Shown: positions 1 to 9,250, numbered from the stretch's first letter. The stretch is 64,000 nt of DNA from Olleya sp. Hel_I_94 (GCF_007827365.1 NZ_VISI01000002.1:377001-441000); one strand, 5' to 3'. The notes: generated by a model from the letters alone, not told the origin. Translations and numbers: made by a program.

Positions 1-137
1 TGTAATTGGATTTTTTTTAAAACAGCAACATTTGTAAAATACTCTTTTTGGAATTTTCTAAGCTGAAATAAATGAACAATAATGGGAATAAGCAGTAAGA
101 AAAGCGCGTAAAGAAGTTCGGGATATTTAAACTGCAT
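1..137 (-). CDS. BatA N-terminal domain membrane protein (5' part only)
   Basis: The minus strand reads from an ATG at 137 to the window edge without a stop (45 codons). The protein begins MQFKYPELLYALFLLLIPII and continues through HLFQLRKFQ into a basic, Phe-rich stretch (KEYFTNVAVLKKI). This is the signature of the aerotolerance-regulator N-terminal (BatA, TIGR02226) domain: a short amphipathic start, one membrane helix and a basic QLRxF motif. In Flavobacteriaceae such genes usually encode proteins of several hundred residues, often with a von Willebrand-like or glutamine-amidotransferase-like region further on. That part lies outside the window, so function cannot be narrowed. It is divergent from the M61 peptidase gene and shares a 150-bp intergenic region with it. 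Confidence 0.8.
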   Translation of the reverse strand, partial: MQFKYPELLYALFLLLIPIIVHLFQLRKFQKEYFTNVAVLKKIQL

Positions 138-288
138 TAATTTTAAAGTTTGTCAAAGATAATAATTGCATTTATATAAAGCCTATTTCAAAATTAACAA
201 TTTAACAAAAACTTAGTGTCAAGATTGTGTAACAAATTTTATTTTTGAGCGTCTTCTAAACAAGACCATTAACAAATAAACATAAAAA

Positions 289-2178
289 ATGAAAAAACTT
301 TTAGTAACAACTATTGCAACAGGACTATTATTGGTTGGATGTAATAGCACAAAAACATCAGACAAATTAGCGTCTCAGTCGCCAATTGTAACCTCTATTG
401 ATTTGTCTAAAGTACTTAATGACAAAGCACCTGTAACAATTAATCCAGGACGTTTTACAGAGCAAACAGTAACGTATAGACTACCTCGAGTTGTGCAAGG
501 GACTTACTCTGTAAGTGATTTTGGAAAATATGTAGAGGACTTTAAAGCGTTTGATTATAAGGGTACTGAGTTGCCAACAGTTAAAGTAGACACTAATACT
601 TGGACTATTGCTAATGCTACTCAATTAGATTATATTACTTACAATGCTAATGATACTTTTGATCAAGAAGTAACAGGTGGAATAGGTGGAGAGGCTCCTT
701 TTTCTCCAGCAGGAACAAATATAGAGCCTACTAACTACGTGTTAAACTTACATGGTTTTATAGGTTATTTTGACAACCTAAAAGACAGCCAATATAGTTT
801 AGATGTTACTGCACCTGCAGATTTTAAACGTACGTCTGCTTTACAAGAAACTGGAAAAACAGTAAGTAAAGATGGTAAATTAGCAACATCAAGTTATTTT
901 GCACCACGTTATTTTGATATTACAGATAATCCAATGTTTTATGGTGATTTAGATGTCGAAGAATTTCAGGTTGGAGATATCAAAATTGTTTTAAGTGTAT
1001 ATTCTCCAAACAAAGTGCATAGTGCTGCAAGCATCAAAGAAGTAATGCAAAAAATGATGCAAGCACAAAAAACATATTTAGGAGATGTTAATAGTACACC
1101 TCGTTACGATATCTATTTATATTTATCTGAAGGTAAGCCAGAATCACCAAAAGGTTTTGGAGCTTTAGAGCACCACACATCTACTGTAGTAGTTTTAGAA
1201 GAAGATATGCCTTTTGAAGCTTTAGCAGAAAGTATGATTGATGTAGTATCTCATGAGTTTTTTCATATTGTTACACCATTAAGTGTACATTCTGAAGATG
1301 TACATTATTTTGATTATAACCAACCAACATTTTCTAAGCATTTATGGATGTATGAAGGTGTAACAGAATATTTTGCAACACTATTCCAAGTGGATCAAGG
1401 TTTAATTGACTCGGAGGAGTTTTATGGAGATATACTAGGTAAAATTCAAACTTCAGCTAACTTAGATGATAGCATGAGTTTTACGGTAATGAGTGAAAAC
1501 GTTTTAGACGAACCTTACGCACCACAGTACTATAATGTATACATGAAAGGTGCCTTAATTGGTATGTGTATTGACATCATCTTACGCGAAGAAAGTAATG
1601 GTAACAGAGGTATTTTATCATTAATGAAAGAATTATCTAACAAATACGGAAAAAACAAACCTTTTGAAGATGATAAGTTAATAGAAGAAATTACTGCAAT
1701 GACTTATCCTAGTGTTGGCGAATTTTTAAACACGCATGTTGTTGGTGGTACACCAATAGATTATTCTGTTTACTTTAAAAAAGTAGGATTAAGTTTAGAT
1801 ACAGGAAAAGTTAAAACTAACTACATCCAAAACGACGGAACTTTAATTTTTGCTCCAGATAGAGTAACAATGACTATTCCTTTTAGCGAAGCTGTTAAGG
1901 ATAATAGTTTTTGGAATGACAATGGTGTTTTACCAGGAGATGTTTTAAAATCAGTTGATGGTAAAGAATTAACTTTAGCTACAGCACAACAAATTTTAAC
2001 TGCAATGTACATGTGGCAACCAGGTACAGACATTAATGTTGTTTTAGATAGAAAAGGAGAAGAAATAGTTATTAAAACTAAATTAACTCAGTCTTATACT
2101 AATGGAACAAAATTAGTCGAAGATGCTAATGCAACAGAAGCACAAAAAGCAGTAAGACAAGCTTGGTTAAAAGGCTAA
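289..2178 (+). CDS. M61 family lipoprotein peptidase with C-terminal PDZ domain
   Basis: A 629-residue protein with a lipoprotein signal (LLLVGC, Cys18 as lipid anchor), so it is membrane-anchored outside the cytoplasm. The zinc site HEFFH is at residues 322-326 and the downstream MYEGVTEYF motif supplies the third ligand (Glu356), as in glycyl-aminopeptidase-like M61 enzymes. An N-terminal beta-rich M61 domain covers roughly residues 35-230, the catalytic helical domain 240-480, and a PDZ-like module about 530-600 (NGVLPGDVLKSVDGKEL). Length fits the family. The ATG at 289 starts directly at the signal peptide. A TATTTTTG box at 240-247 could be the -7 promoter element, but I find no well-spaced TTG. 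Substrate is unknown; family members cut N-terminal Gly, Ala or acidic residues. Confidence 0.93.
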   Translation: MKKLLVTTIATGLLLVGCNSTKTSDKLASQSPIVTSIDLSKVLNDKAPVTINPGRFTEQTVTYRLPRVVQGTYSVSDFGKYVEDFKAFDYKGTELPTVKVDTNTWTIANATQLDYITYNANDTFDQEVTGGIGGEAPFSPAGTNIEPTNYVLNLHGFIGYFDNLKDSQYSLDVTAPADFKRTSALQETGKTVSKDGKLATSSYFAPRYFDITDNPMFYGDLDVEEFQVGDIKIVLSVYSPNKVHSAASIKEVMQKMMQAQKTYLGDVNSTPRYDIYLYLSEGKPESPKGFGALEHHTSTVVVLEEDMPFEALAESMIDVVSHEFFHIVTPLSVHSEDVHYFDYNQPTFSKHLWMYEGVTEYFATLFQVDQGLIDSEEFYGDILGKIQTSANLDDSMSFTVMSENVLDEPYAPQYYNVYMKGALIGMCIDIILREESNGNRGILSLMKELSNKYGKNKPFEDDKLIEEITAMTYPSVGEFLNTHVVGGTPIDYSVYFKKVGLSLDTGKVKTNYIQNDGTLIFAPDRVTMTIPFSEAVKDNSFWNDNGVLPGDVLKSVDGKELTLATAQQILTAMYMWQPGTDINVVLDRKGEEIVIKTKLTQSYTNGTKLVEDANATEAQKAVRQAWLKG

Positions 2179-2279
2179 ATATTTGATAAAAAGTTTGGCA
2201 TAAAAGTTGAAATGTTTAACTTAGAGAATGATTTACAACTAATTATAAAATTATTTAGCTAAACTTAAAAATATATAAA

Positions 2280-2603
2280 ATGAAAAAATTAATTCTTATT
2301 GCATTTACCGTTTTTCTTGGAATCAATACTATGATGGCTCAAGACGCTAAACAAATTGAAGATGCTAATTACGTTATACTTTTAGATAGTAAAGTGTTTC
2401 ATTACACAGCAGATGGTGTCGCACCATTAAAAGGAGATTTAAAATTAAATAACGGAACAATTGTTAAAAGTGATGGTACGTACATTGTGGACCAAAAAAC
2501 TTTACAATTAAAGGATGGACAATGCTTAGGAATGAGCGGTACGCTTTATAAAGATCAAGAGACTTTGACTAAAAAGCTTATGAAGCAAATGAAAAAATCT
2601 TAG
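2280..2603 (+). CDS. Small exported DUF6799-like protein
   Basis: 107 residues with a cleavable signal peptide (MKKLILIAFTVFLGINTMMAQ, cleavage after AQ near residue 21). The mature part is made of short beta-hairpin-like repeats of the type L-N-N-G-T-I-V-K-S-D-G-T-Y and L-Q-L-K-D-G-Q-C, the pattern of DUF6799 proteins, which in other Bacteroidota often carry many Met residues. One Cys (near residue 81) and a basic C-terminus (KKLMKQMKKS) are seen. It lies 101 bp after the M61 gene and ends at a strong terminator, so it may share that transcript. Function is unknown; assignment to DUF6799 is by pattern only. Confidence 0.7.
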   Translation: MKKLILIAFTVFLGINTMMAQDAKQIEDANYVILLDSKVFHYTADGVAPLKGDLKLNNGTIVKSDGTYIVDQKTLQLKDGQCLGMSGTLYKDQETLTKKLMKQMKKS

Positions 2604-2621
2604 TTTATCACTCAAATATTT

Positions 2622-2651
2622 AAAAAGCCTAATCGAAAGATTAGGCTTTTT
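2622..2651. terminator. Bidirectional intrinsic terminator with GAAA loop
   Basis: A perfect 13-bp stem (AAAAAGCCTAATC / GATTAGGCTTTTT) closed by a GAAA tetraloop, with runs of A before it and T after it. It sits between the convergent DUF6799-like gene and the histidine kinase gene and can end both transcripts. Confidence 0.93.
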
Positions 2652-2652
2652 T

Positions 2653-3849
2653 TTATTTAGAGATGGTAAAGGTAAAAGTGCTACCTATGCCAATTTGGGA
2701 TTTTAAAACAATATCACCATTAAGTTTTTTGACTAAGTTTTTTACAGTAAACAATCCAATTCCAGTCCCTTTATTACCTTTTGCGTCTGTTTGATTATTG
2801 TTATTAAATAATTTAAATACTTCGTTTTGTTGCTCTTGCGCAATACCAATTCCATTATCTGTCACAGAGAAAATATGAAAATTCTTATTTTCAGAATAGT
2901 TTAAAATAACCTCAGGATTTGGTTTGTTATTATATTTTAAAGCGTTGTCCACTAAATTTATTAAAATTTGAGTAACAGCAGCTTTATTAATAAATATGTT
3001 TTGGTTTTTTGTATTTGTTTTAAATTGTAAATCGTCTAACAGGTGTATGCGTTTAACTTCTTCAAAAAGCGCATTTAAGGCAATGGTTTGTTTATCTTCA
3101 TTTAATAACTCGTTAGCTTTATAATGTATTAAAATTCCGTCAATATAATTTTTAAGAGAATCTGCAGATTCTTCAATATAATTAATGTAATCAATAGATT
3201 CTTCAGTAAAAACATTACCTTCTTCTTCCTTTAAAAAGGCAGTTAAAGATATAATGTTAGCTAGTGGAGATTTTAAATCGTGAGACACGTGACTAGCAAA
3301 TTTGCTTAAATCAGCATTACGCTCTAATAACTCTTTTTTGGATTCATCTAAAAGTCTATTATTTAATCTTAAATCAAATAAGTTCATGACTTGTTTACCT
3401 AAAGTTATAAGGGCTTTTTTCTGAATTTCTGTTAGTTGTCTAGGTTCATGGTCGTAAACACATAACGTCCCTAAAGCTAAGCCATCTTTATTACGTAAAG
3501 GGACACCTGCATAAAATATAGCATTAAATTGATCTATTAATGGATTGTCTTTAAAACGACTATCTTTTCTAGAGTCTTCTACCACAAAAATATCTTGACT
3601 TTGTAATATAGCATGTCCACAAAAAGAGATGTCTCTTGGTGATTCTTGAACATTTAAACCATGATGAGATTTTAAAAAATTGCGGTCTGTATCAAGTAAG
3701 GTAATTAAAGAAATTGGCACTTCGCAAATAGTCGCAACTAAACTTGTTATATTATCAAAATCACTTTCTGGTAAGGTGTCTAAAATCTTATATTTTTTAA
3801 CTTCGGATAAGCGTTCTATTTCGTTTTTGGGAAAATCTGGTACAATCAT
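2653..3849 (-). CDS. Cytoplasmic GAF-domain sensor histidine kinase
   Basis: 398 residues. A GAF domain spans about 25-165 (it includes SFCGHAI and FYAGVPLRNKDGLALGTLCV, typical of GAF sensors fused to kinases). A HisKA domain follows with phospho-acceptor His190 in VSHDLKSPL. The HATPase region holds the N box (NLVDNALKYN), G1 box (DNGIGIA) and G2 box (GTGIGLFTVKNLV). No signal peptide or membrane helix is visible, so it should sense a cytoplasmic signal through the GAF domain. No response regulator is encoded nearby, making it an orphan kinase. Its stop lies at the edge of the shared terminator downstream. The ATG gives a full GAF N-terminus. Confidence 0.93.
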   Translation of the reverse strand: MIVPDFPKNEIERLSEVKKYKILDTLPESDFDNITSLVATICEVPISLITLLDTDRNFLKSHHGLNVQESPRDISFCGHAILQSQDIFVVEDSRKDSRFKDNPLIDQFNAIFYAGVPLRNKDGLALGTLCVYDHEPRQLTEIQKKALITLGKQVMNLFDLRLNNRLLDESKKELLERNADLSKFASHVSHDLKSPLANIISLTAFLKEEEGNVFTEESIDYINYIEESADSLKNYIDGILIHYKANELLNEDKQTIALNALFEEVKRIHLLDDLQFKTNTKNQNIFINKAAVTQILINLVDNALKYNNKPNPEVILNYSENKNFHIFSVTDNGIGIAQEQQNEVFKLFNNNNQTDAKGNKGTGIGLFTVKNLVKKLNGDIVLKSQIGIGSTFTFTISK

Positions 3850-3917
3850 AAATGGATAGTTCTACTTACATTTTGAAAATGTATGTACGAAAATAATGAT
3901 ATTTTAGTTTTAAAAGA

Positions 3918-4682
3918 TTAAAATTTTTCAAAAACACCTAATCCAAATAATGCAAAATCATATTTTACAGGATCGTTAGGGTCTAATAATCTTAAACTTG
4001 CGTCTAATTGGGCTAATGCTTTGCCATCATTTTGTTTTCGTTGTAATAATCCTAATTTTCTAGCCACATTACCAGAATGGACATCTAAAGGACATGATAG
4101 TTGGGCAGGAGATAGGCTAGTCCAAATCCCTAAATCTACGTTTGTATTATTAGGTCTTACCATCCATCTTAAAAACATATTGATACGCTTTGCAGCACTA
4201 TTTTTTAAAGGATCACTAATATGTTTTTGTGTTCGTTGTAGGTGTTCTATTTCAAAAAAAACATGCTTAAAATTATGTATAGACTTTTGCAAACTATCCT
4301 TTTCGGCATGTTTTTTAAACACAGCTTCTAAACCGTCATGCTTTAAATAAATATGTTGTAAACCTTTTATAAAAGTTATAAAATCCAAACCATTAAATGT
4401 GCGATGTACAAACGATTCTAATTTTTTTAAATCTGATGGTTCATGATTCATTACAAAATCAAAAGGTGCTTGATCTAATAATTGCATCATTTTATGAGCA
4501 TTAGTATTTATACTTTTTCTATTTCCCCAAGCAATTGTAGCACTTAAAAAACCAGCAATTTCTATGTCTTGTTTTTTACTAAATAAATGCGGAATTTGTA
4601 TTGGGTCACTATCAATAAAATCGGGTTTGTTATATAGCTCTACTTTAGCGTCTAAAAATTCTTTTAACTCTTTGTTAGTCAT
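3918..4682 (-). CDS. DUF2400 / TIGR02757 family protein, resembles HhH-GPD DNA glycosylases
   Basis: 254 residues, matching the usual length of the TIGR02757 family. The N-terminal part carries the family motif GFLSATIAWGNRKSI (about 44-58). The C-terminal part reads CPLDVHSGNVARKLGLL (197-213) and DPNDPVKYDFALFGLGVFE near the end. The PLDVHxxNVARKLGL stretch resembles the catalytic-Asp segment of endonuclease III / MutY type enzymes (PVDTHV..R...RLG), with Asp200 in the catalytic position. No FeS-cluster cysteine loop is present. The family has no established role; a nucleic-acid enzyme is inference. The gene stands alone on the minus strand, 69 bp downstream of the kinase gene's start. Confidence 0.88.
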   Translation of the reverse strand: MTNKELKEFLDAKVELYNKPDFIDSDPIQIPHLFSKKQDIEIAGFLSATIAWGNRKSINTNAHKMMQLLDQAPFDFVMNHEPSDLKKLESFVHRTFNGLDFITFIKGLQHIYLKHDGLEAVFKKHAEKDSLQKSIHNFKHVFFEIEHLQRTQKHISDPLKNSAAKRINMFLRWMVRPNNTNVDLGIWTSLSPAQLSCPLDVHSGNVARKLGLLQRKQNDGKALAQLDASLRLLDPNDPVKYDFALFGLGVFEKF

Positions 4683-4801
4683 TAATTATTTTGTTATTAA
4701 TGTTTTATTTGTCAATAGTAAAAGTACTATTATCTAAAGGTTGTATGTTGAAAATTTAGTTAAAATCAAGTTTGAAAATTGGACAAACTAAATTTATCGT
4801 C

Positions 4802-5434
4802 CTAATTTTGGTTAAAATCACTGTCTATTATAACCCAAGTATTGTTTATCTTCTTAAATTCAAAAAGCGCTCTACTTGTGTCGTTATAACCATTTATAAT
4901 AGTTTTGGACATTAATATAGCATATGTGAAATCACTATTAAATAAAGGAACTGATAAATTATGGTAAGTATATTGATCCGCTATTGAATTATACTTATGC
5001 AAAGCATCTTGGTAGACTTTTAAATTGACAGCAGCATTATTAGCGTTATAATTATCTTCAGCTTCTAGCATTGTATACTTTAGTTGATCCAAAGTATTAA
5101 TGGCATTTGAGTCAATAATTTTTACATTTTTTATAGGTAGAACTTTCCAGTTTTTAAATGTAACCTTTAAGTGATTATCAAAATCACTACTAGCAAATGA
5201 ATCATTAATTTTTTTAATAAAATAGGGTAATTGTCGCTTGTAATTATAACTGCTAACTACTTCGTGTATTTGCCTATAATTTAATCCTTGATTATCAAAT
5301 TGAGGAAAAAACGCTTGGTTTAAAACAGCTAGAGTTTCTGATTTATAACGGTCTGAAAAATCTACTTTTTGCGATTTACACGCGCTAACTATTATTGTTA
5401 CCAGCAGTATAAAAAAAGTGATTGAATTTTTCAT
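4802..5434 (-). CDS. Lipoprotein of unknown function
   Basis: 210 residues starting with a lipoprotein signal peptide (FILLVTIIVSAC, lipid anchor near Cys19). The mature part is rich in Asn, Tyr and aromatic residues. It ends in a strand-rich region (LFEFKKINNTWVIIDSDFNQN) of the kind found in NTF2-like or immunity-type folds, but I do not recognise a family. Its stop codon is followed by an AT-rich 119-bp gap. It starts only 7 bp downstream of the CPBP protease gene's stop, so the two are probably co-transcribed with the ABC ATPase gene upstream. Confidence 0.75.
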   Translation of the reverse strand: MKNSITFFILLVTIIVSACKSQKVDFSDRYKSETLAVLNQAFFPQFDNQGLNYRQIHEVVSSYNYKRQLPYFIKKINDSFASSDFDNHLKVTFKNWKVLPIKNVKIIDSNAINTLDQLKYTMLEAEDNYNANNAAVNLKVYQDALHKYNSIADQYTYHNLSVPLFNSDFTYAILMSKTIINGYNDTSRALFEFKKINNTWVIIDSDFNQN

Positions 5435-5441
5435 TTTTAAA

Positions 5442-5990
5442 TCATTTATCTAGGAATAATACAGCCGGAATTACTAAAATCCCGTTGTAACTAGCATGTA
5501 AAAACATAGAATAGATTAATCCTAAACGTACACGTACATAACCAAATACTGATCCTACCACTAATTGTGGAGCTATTAATAGTGGAGACAATAATAGTAT
5601 TTGAGGTGTTACTTCGAAATTAAAAATATGTACATAACCAAATATAATAGTAAGCATGTAAAAGCCTAGCTTAAAATATTTTTTATTAAATAAGGTCATA
5701 GGACCTCTAAAGATTAATTCTTCAAGAACAGGAGCTAATATAACAGCACTTAGTATAATATTGATTTTAGATTGCTCTTCTAATAATTTATTTATAGAGT
5801 GTGAATCAGAACTGTAAAGACCTAAAGCTTCTAATATAATAGTTAATAGACCAAATCCTAAACCAAGCATAATGCAAAGTGGTATACATTGTAATACCAA
5901 TCCCAATTTTTGCTTAAAAGTAGCATGTTTTAAAGGCTTTAAACGCGGATTTTTAATGAAATTCAAAACAGATTTAAAAAGTATAATCAT
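5442..5990 (-). CDS. CPBP family intramembrane metalloprotease
   Basis: 182 residues with about five hydrophobic segments. It holds the CPBP (Abi, CAAX-protease-like) motifs: EELIFRG (motif 1, Glu-Glu-x3-Arg), FGYVHIFNF (motif 2 with His) and SMFLHASYNG (motif 3, His and Asn). These residues form the metal site of the Rce1-type glutamyl endopeptidases in the membrane. Substrate unknown. It begins 3 bp after the stop of the LolD-like ATPase gene, an operon arrangement. Bacterial members have been tied to peptide maturation, immunity to self-made peptides and protein modification; none of these can be chosen here. Confidence 0.88.
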   Translation of the reverse strand: MIILFKSVLNFIKNPRLKPLKHATFKQKLGLVLQCIPLCIMLGLGFGLLTIILEALGLYSSDSHSINKLLEEQSKINIILSAVILAPVLEELIFRGPMTLFNKKYFKLGFYMLTIIFGYVHIFNFEVTPQILLLSPLLIAPQLVVGSVFGYVRVRLGLIYSMFLHASYNGILVIPAVLFLDK

Positions 5991-5993
5991 ATT

Positions 5994-6653
5994 TTAAACT
6001 ATTTTTCCATCTACCATTGTTAATTTACGATCAGCCAAATTAGCTAAGTCTGCATTGTGAGTAACAATTACAAAGGTTTGTCCAAATTGATCACGCAGTT
6101 TAAAAAATAGATTATGTAAATTTTCGGCACTTTCACTATCTAAATTCCCTGAAGGCTCATCTGCAAAGATTAACTCTGGATTGTTTATTAAAGCTCTTGC
6201 TACAGCAACACGTTGTTGCTCTCCACCAGACAATTCGTTTGGTTTATGGTTGTATCTATGAGATAGTCCTAAAAAATCAAGTAGCTCCTTAGCACGTTTT
6301 TCTGCATCAGATTTGCTAGTTCCTTTTATAAAAGCTGGAATACAAACATTTTCTAAAGCAGTAAACTCTGGCAATAATTGATGAAATTGAAAAATAAATC
6401 CAATATTTTGATTTCTAAATTGTGCCAATTGCTTTTCTGATAAACCTGTAATTTCTTTACCGTTTATTGTTAGTTGACTTTCGGTTTTATTTTCAATAAA
6501 ATCTAAGGTTCCTAAAATTTGCAACAATGTTGTTTTTCCTGCACCAGAAGCGCCAACTATGGATACAATTTCACCTTTTTTAATATGTACATCTACACCT
6601 TTTAAAACGTGTAAATCATCGTAATATTTATGTATATTTTTTGCTTTAATCAT
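5994..6653 (-). CDS. ABC transporter ATP-binding protein, LolD/MacB-like
   Basis: 219 residues, the typical size of a lone ATPase subunit. Walker A is GASGAGKTT (about 33-41), the Q loop lies in [18 protein letters not shown], the signature is [15 protein letters not shown], and Walker B plus D loop are [13 protein letters not shown]. The [11 protein letters not shown] segment after the Q loop is typical of the LolD/FtsE/MacB group, which work with FtsX-fold permeases in lipoprotein release, cell division or export. No permease gene lies in the window, so the partner must be encoded elsewhere. The gene heads a short minus-strand operon with the CPBP protease and the lipoprotein gene. LolD is the most likely role but is not proven. 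Confidence 0.9.
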   Translation of the reverse strand: MIKAKNIHKYYDDLHVLKGVDVHIKKGEIVSIVGASGAGKTTLLQILGTLDFIENKTESQLTINGKEITGLSEKQLAQFRNQNIGFIFQFHQLLPEFTALENVCIPAFIKGTSKSDAEKRAKELLDFLGLSHRYNHKPNELSGGEQQRVAVARALINNPELIFADEPSGNLDSESAENLHNLFFKLRDQFGQTFVIVTHNADLANLADRKLTMVDGKIV

Positions 6654-6713
6654 AGTCTAATATAAAGTACGGAAATTACCACTTTATAACGTATTAGGCA
6701 ACTTTAAGTTGTT

Positions 6714-9167
6714 TTAGCTTTTTCTTTGAAAAACTTTTTTTAAATCGTTATAATCTATAAAATAAACCATTCTTAAAGAAAAAGTATTACGTTGTTCTTG
6801 CTTAAATAAGTCTTCTGTACTGTCAAAAAAACCAGCTTCCGAGTTATTTGAAAAATTAAAAATTTGGTTTCGATACAACGCTGTAAGTTGGCTACCAGGA
6901 GCAAACTGCCATGTATAACTTAAATCTAAATTCCAAGTATTAAAATTAATATCTGGGTCAAAATCAGAATCGCTACTTATATTGTCTTTAGTGTATATGT
7001 CAGATCTGTTTAATGAGCCATCGCTTTGTAAAGTATACATGCTATCATCATAAGTAACAGTACTTAAATAGTTTCTAAAACTTAATGTTAAAGCATTAAA
7101 CGAATTAAAGTTATAACTACCAGATATACTGGCTGTCATATCTATTCTGTCACGCTGACCAAAAATAATTTCATCATTCACTTCTTGTCCATTAACATAA
7201 CCTCTGTCAGCAGTATAATTATCATAATCAAAACCTAAAACCATTAAAAATTTGTCATTAAATTTAAAACGTGGATTTAGTCCAAACCAAATGTTATTAA
7301 AGTTTTTACGATCATCATTAAAAAAACGACCATATCCTAGATTAGCATCCAATGCAAAAAACAAATTATAGTTACTAGAAATATACATATTAGATTGTGC
7401 ATAATTTTCTGTTACAAAATAGCTATCAAAACCGTTACGTGGTTCAAAATAGTCATATTGTTTTCCAAAATTCCAATTTCCATTAATACCAAGGTTATGT
7501 AACGTTTTGGTCTGAGCATCAAAGTTAAAACCAGTATTTGCACCTGTAAACGTATTTGGATTAGCTAATTGGTTATAGTTTAACCAAGTTCCAAAATAAG
7601 TATTATTAAAGTTTTTGGTTGGCTCAAACGTACGATAGCTAATTTCTGCATTGTAGTTACTGTAGTTATTTCTAAATAAAATTCCTAAATCATTAATATC
7701 ATAGTTTTCATCTGCATAATCGTAAGTAACACTATATCTTATTTTACCACTATTTTTACCAACACCAAATCTTGCAGTATATCCATTTTCTGTATCAGGA
7801 ACATCATTGAATGTACTCATTTTAACTTCGGCAATTGCACCATGTGTATTCTTCTTATTAACTAAGTCTAATAATAAACCTGTAACATTAGCATCTCTAA
7901 AATCACCATCTCTAGTAACATTAGTATTGATTAATGTTACTGACGAGTTTTTATTAAACTGTTGATCCAATACCATAATATTGTAATTAGCCAATGGTTC
8001 TACAATTTGAGATCGTTTAGCACCAGAGTCTACATTGGTAATATCCACTTCTGTTTTTTTAGTTATAGCATTAAAAAATCCAATACCTAAACCGTTTTTA
8101 GTACGTCCTGAGACTTTAACAGCATTTAGTAATTGTACTTTTTCTGGATATTCATCAATGGTTTCATTATCATTAAGGTTTAATCTTCCTGAAGGACGAT
8201 CTCCAATACGTCTAGAATAAAATAAATTACCCTTACTAAATAGGTCTACACCTTCAGTAAAAAACTGACGTTGTTCAGCAAATTGTTGCTCAAAAGGACC
8301 TAGATTTAATTGGACGTCATCAAAACCTGCTTGACTAAAATCAGGTATTAAAGTCGCATCTAAAGTTATATTTTCTGTAATTCCGTATTTAATATCTAAA
8401 CCAGCAGCAAAATCGCTTTCAGTCTCACCATCAAATGTACTTACTAATCCCGAAGCATAAGGGAAAAAGCTTAGTCTAGTAGGTGGCGTAATGTTTTTAA
8501 TTCCTTTTAGTTCGGCATTATATAAACCTATATTTCCTTTGGTAACATCAATAGGATTCCACGTCATTTGTTCGCGCGTTTTTCTATAGTGTCTATGAAA
8601 CTGAATACCCCAAGTTGGGTCTTCCTGTTGAGTAAAACGTAATGCTCTATACGGTATTTTAATTTCTACAATCCAACCGTCATCAACTAATTGAACACTA
8701 CTTTCCCAAACCGCATTCCATCCAAAATCTTCACCATAATTTGGGCTTTCAACAGCATCTGCTTGCGTACCTGAGCTAAACACAAAAAACTCAGTATTGT
8801 TTTGTGCATCGTTATTTGGATTAAATATTAAACCAAAAAAGTCAGACTGTCCAAAATTATCACGTTGCGTAAATTGACGCATAATATCGTCTGGATTGTC
8901 ATAACAGTAAGCAGACACGTATATACCAGAATCGTCATAAGTCATTCGGACTTTGGTTGTTTTATTTGCTGCTGCACTATCACCAACATCAGGTTTAAAC
9001 TCGGTAAAATTAGTGGCAATTTGTGCATCTTTCCAAGCAGTATCATCTAAAACGCCATCAATTTTTACAGGTATTTCTGTACGTTTTATCTGATATAATT
9101 TTTTGTCTTGGGCTAGTAATTGATTAGATACTAGTAATGCGAAAATTAGAATAAAGAAAGGTTTCAT
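6714..9167 (-). CDS. DUF5916 outer-membrane protein with N-terminal CBM9-like domain
   Basis: 817 residues with a signal peptide (MKPFFILIFALLVSNQLLAQ). Residues about 25-220 form a carbohydrate-binding family 9-like domain (IPVKIDGVLDDTAWKDAQ near the start, WVVEIKIPYRALRF-type strand later). The remainder matches DUF5916: alternating aromatic strands such as GLNPRFKFNDKFLMVLGFDYDNY and a final barrel-type strand FSLRMVYFIDYNDLKKVF, suggesting an outer-membrane beta-barrel. Members of this family are common in Bacteroidota and their substrate is unknown; the CBM9 fold suggests recognition of a glycan or heme-like ligand. The gene stands alone and is divergent from msrA. Confidence 0.88.
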   Translation of the reverse strand: MKPFFILIFALLVSNQLLAQDKKLYQIKRTEIPVKIDGVLDDTAWKDAQIATNFTEFKPDVGDSAAANKTTKVRMTYDDSGIYVSAYCYDNPDDIMRQFTQRDNFGQSDFFGLIFNPNNDAQNNTEFFVFSSGTQADAVESPNYGEDFGWNAVWESSVQLVDDGWIVEIKIPYRALRFTQQEDPTWGIQFHRHYRKTREQMTWNPIDVTKGNIGLYNAELKGIKNITPPTRLSFFPYASGLVSTFDGETESDFAAGLDIKYGITENITLDATLIPDFSQAGFDDVQLNLGPFEQQFAEQRQFFTEGVDLFSKGNLFYSRRIGDRPSGRLNLNDNETIDEYPEKVQLLNAVKVSGRTKNGLGIGFFNAITKKTEVDITNVDSGAKRSQIVEPLANYNIMVLDQQFNKNSSVTLINTNVTRDGDFRDANVTGLLLDLVNKKNTHGAIAEVKMSTFNDVPDTENGYTARFGVGKNSGKIRYSVTYDYADENYDINDLGILFRNNYSNYNAEISYRTFEPTKNFNNTYFGTWLNYNQLANPNTFTGANTGFNFDAQTKTLHNLGINGNWNFGKQYDYFEPRNGFDSYFVTENYAQSNMYISSNYNLFFALDANLGYGRFFNDDRKNFNNIWFGLNPRFKFNDKFLMVLGFDYDNYTADRGYVNGQEVNDEIIFGQRDRIDMTASISGSYNFNSFNALTLSFRNYLSTVTYDDSMYTLQSDGSLNRSDIYTKDNISSDSDFDPDINFNTWNLDLSYTWQFAPGSQLTALYRNQIFNFSNNSEAGFFDSTEDLFKQEQRNTFSLRMVYFIDYNDLKKVFQRKS

Positions 9168-9217
9168 TTAGCTTTTTGGTTGATTGTTACTGCATTAAAG
9201 ACAGATAAAACTTTGCT

Positions 9218-9250
9218 TTGTTACAGTTTCCAAATGCAAATCTAATTTTG
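9218..9250 (+). promoter_or_regulatory. Predicted flavobacterial promoter for msrA-folE
   Basis: TTG at 9218-9220, a 22-base spacer and TAATTTTG at 9243-9250 fit the Bacteroidota housekeeping pattern TTG-N17-23-TANNTTTG. The box is 92 bp before the msrA start. Function is inferred from pattern and position. Confidence 0.6.

Noticed and set aside
4021..4350. 109-codon open frame opposite the DUF2400 gene
   Set aside because: Antisense shadow of a well-supported gene; no family resemblance.
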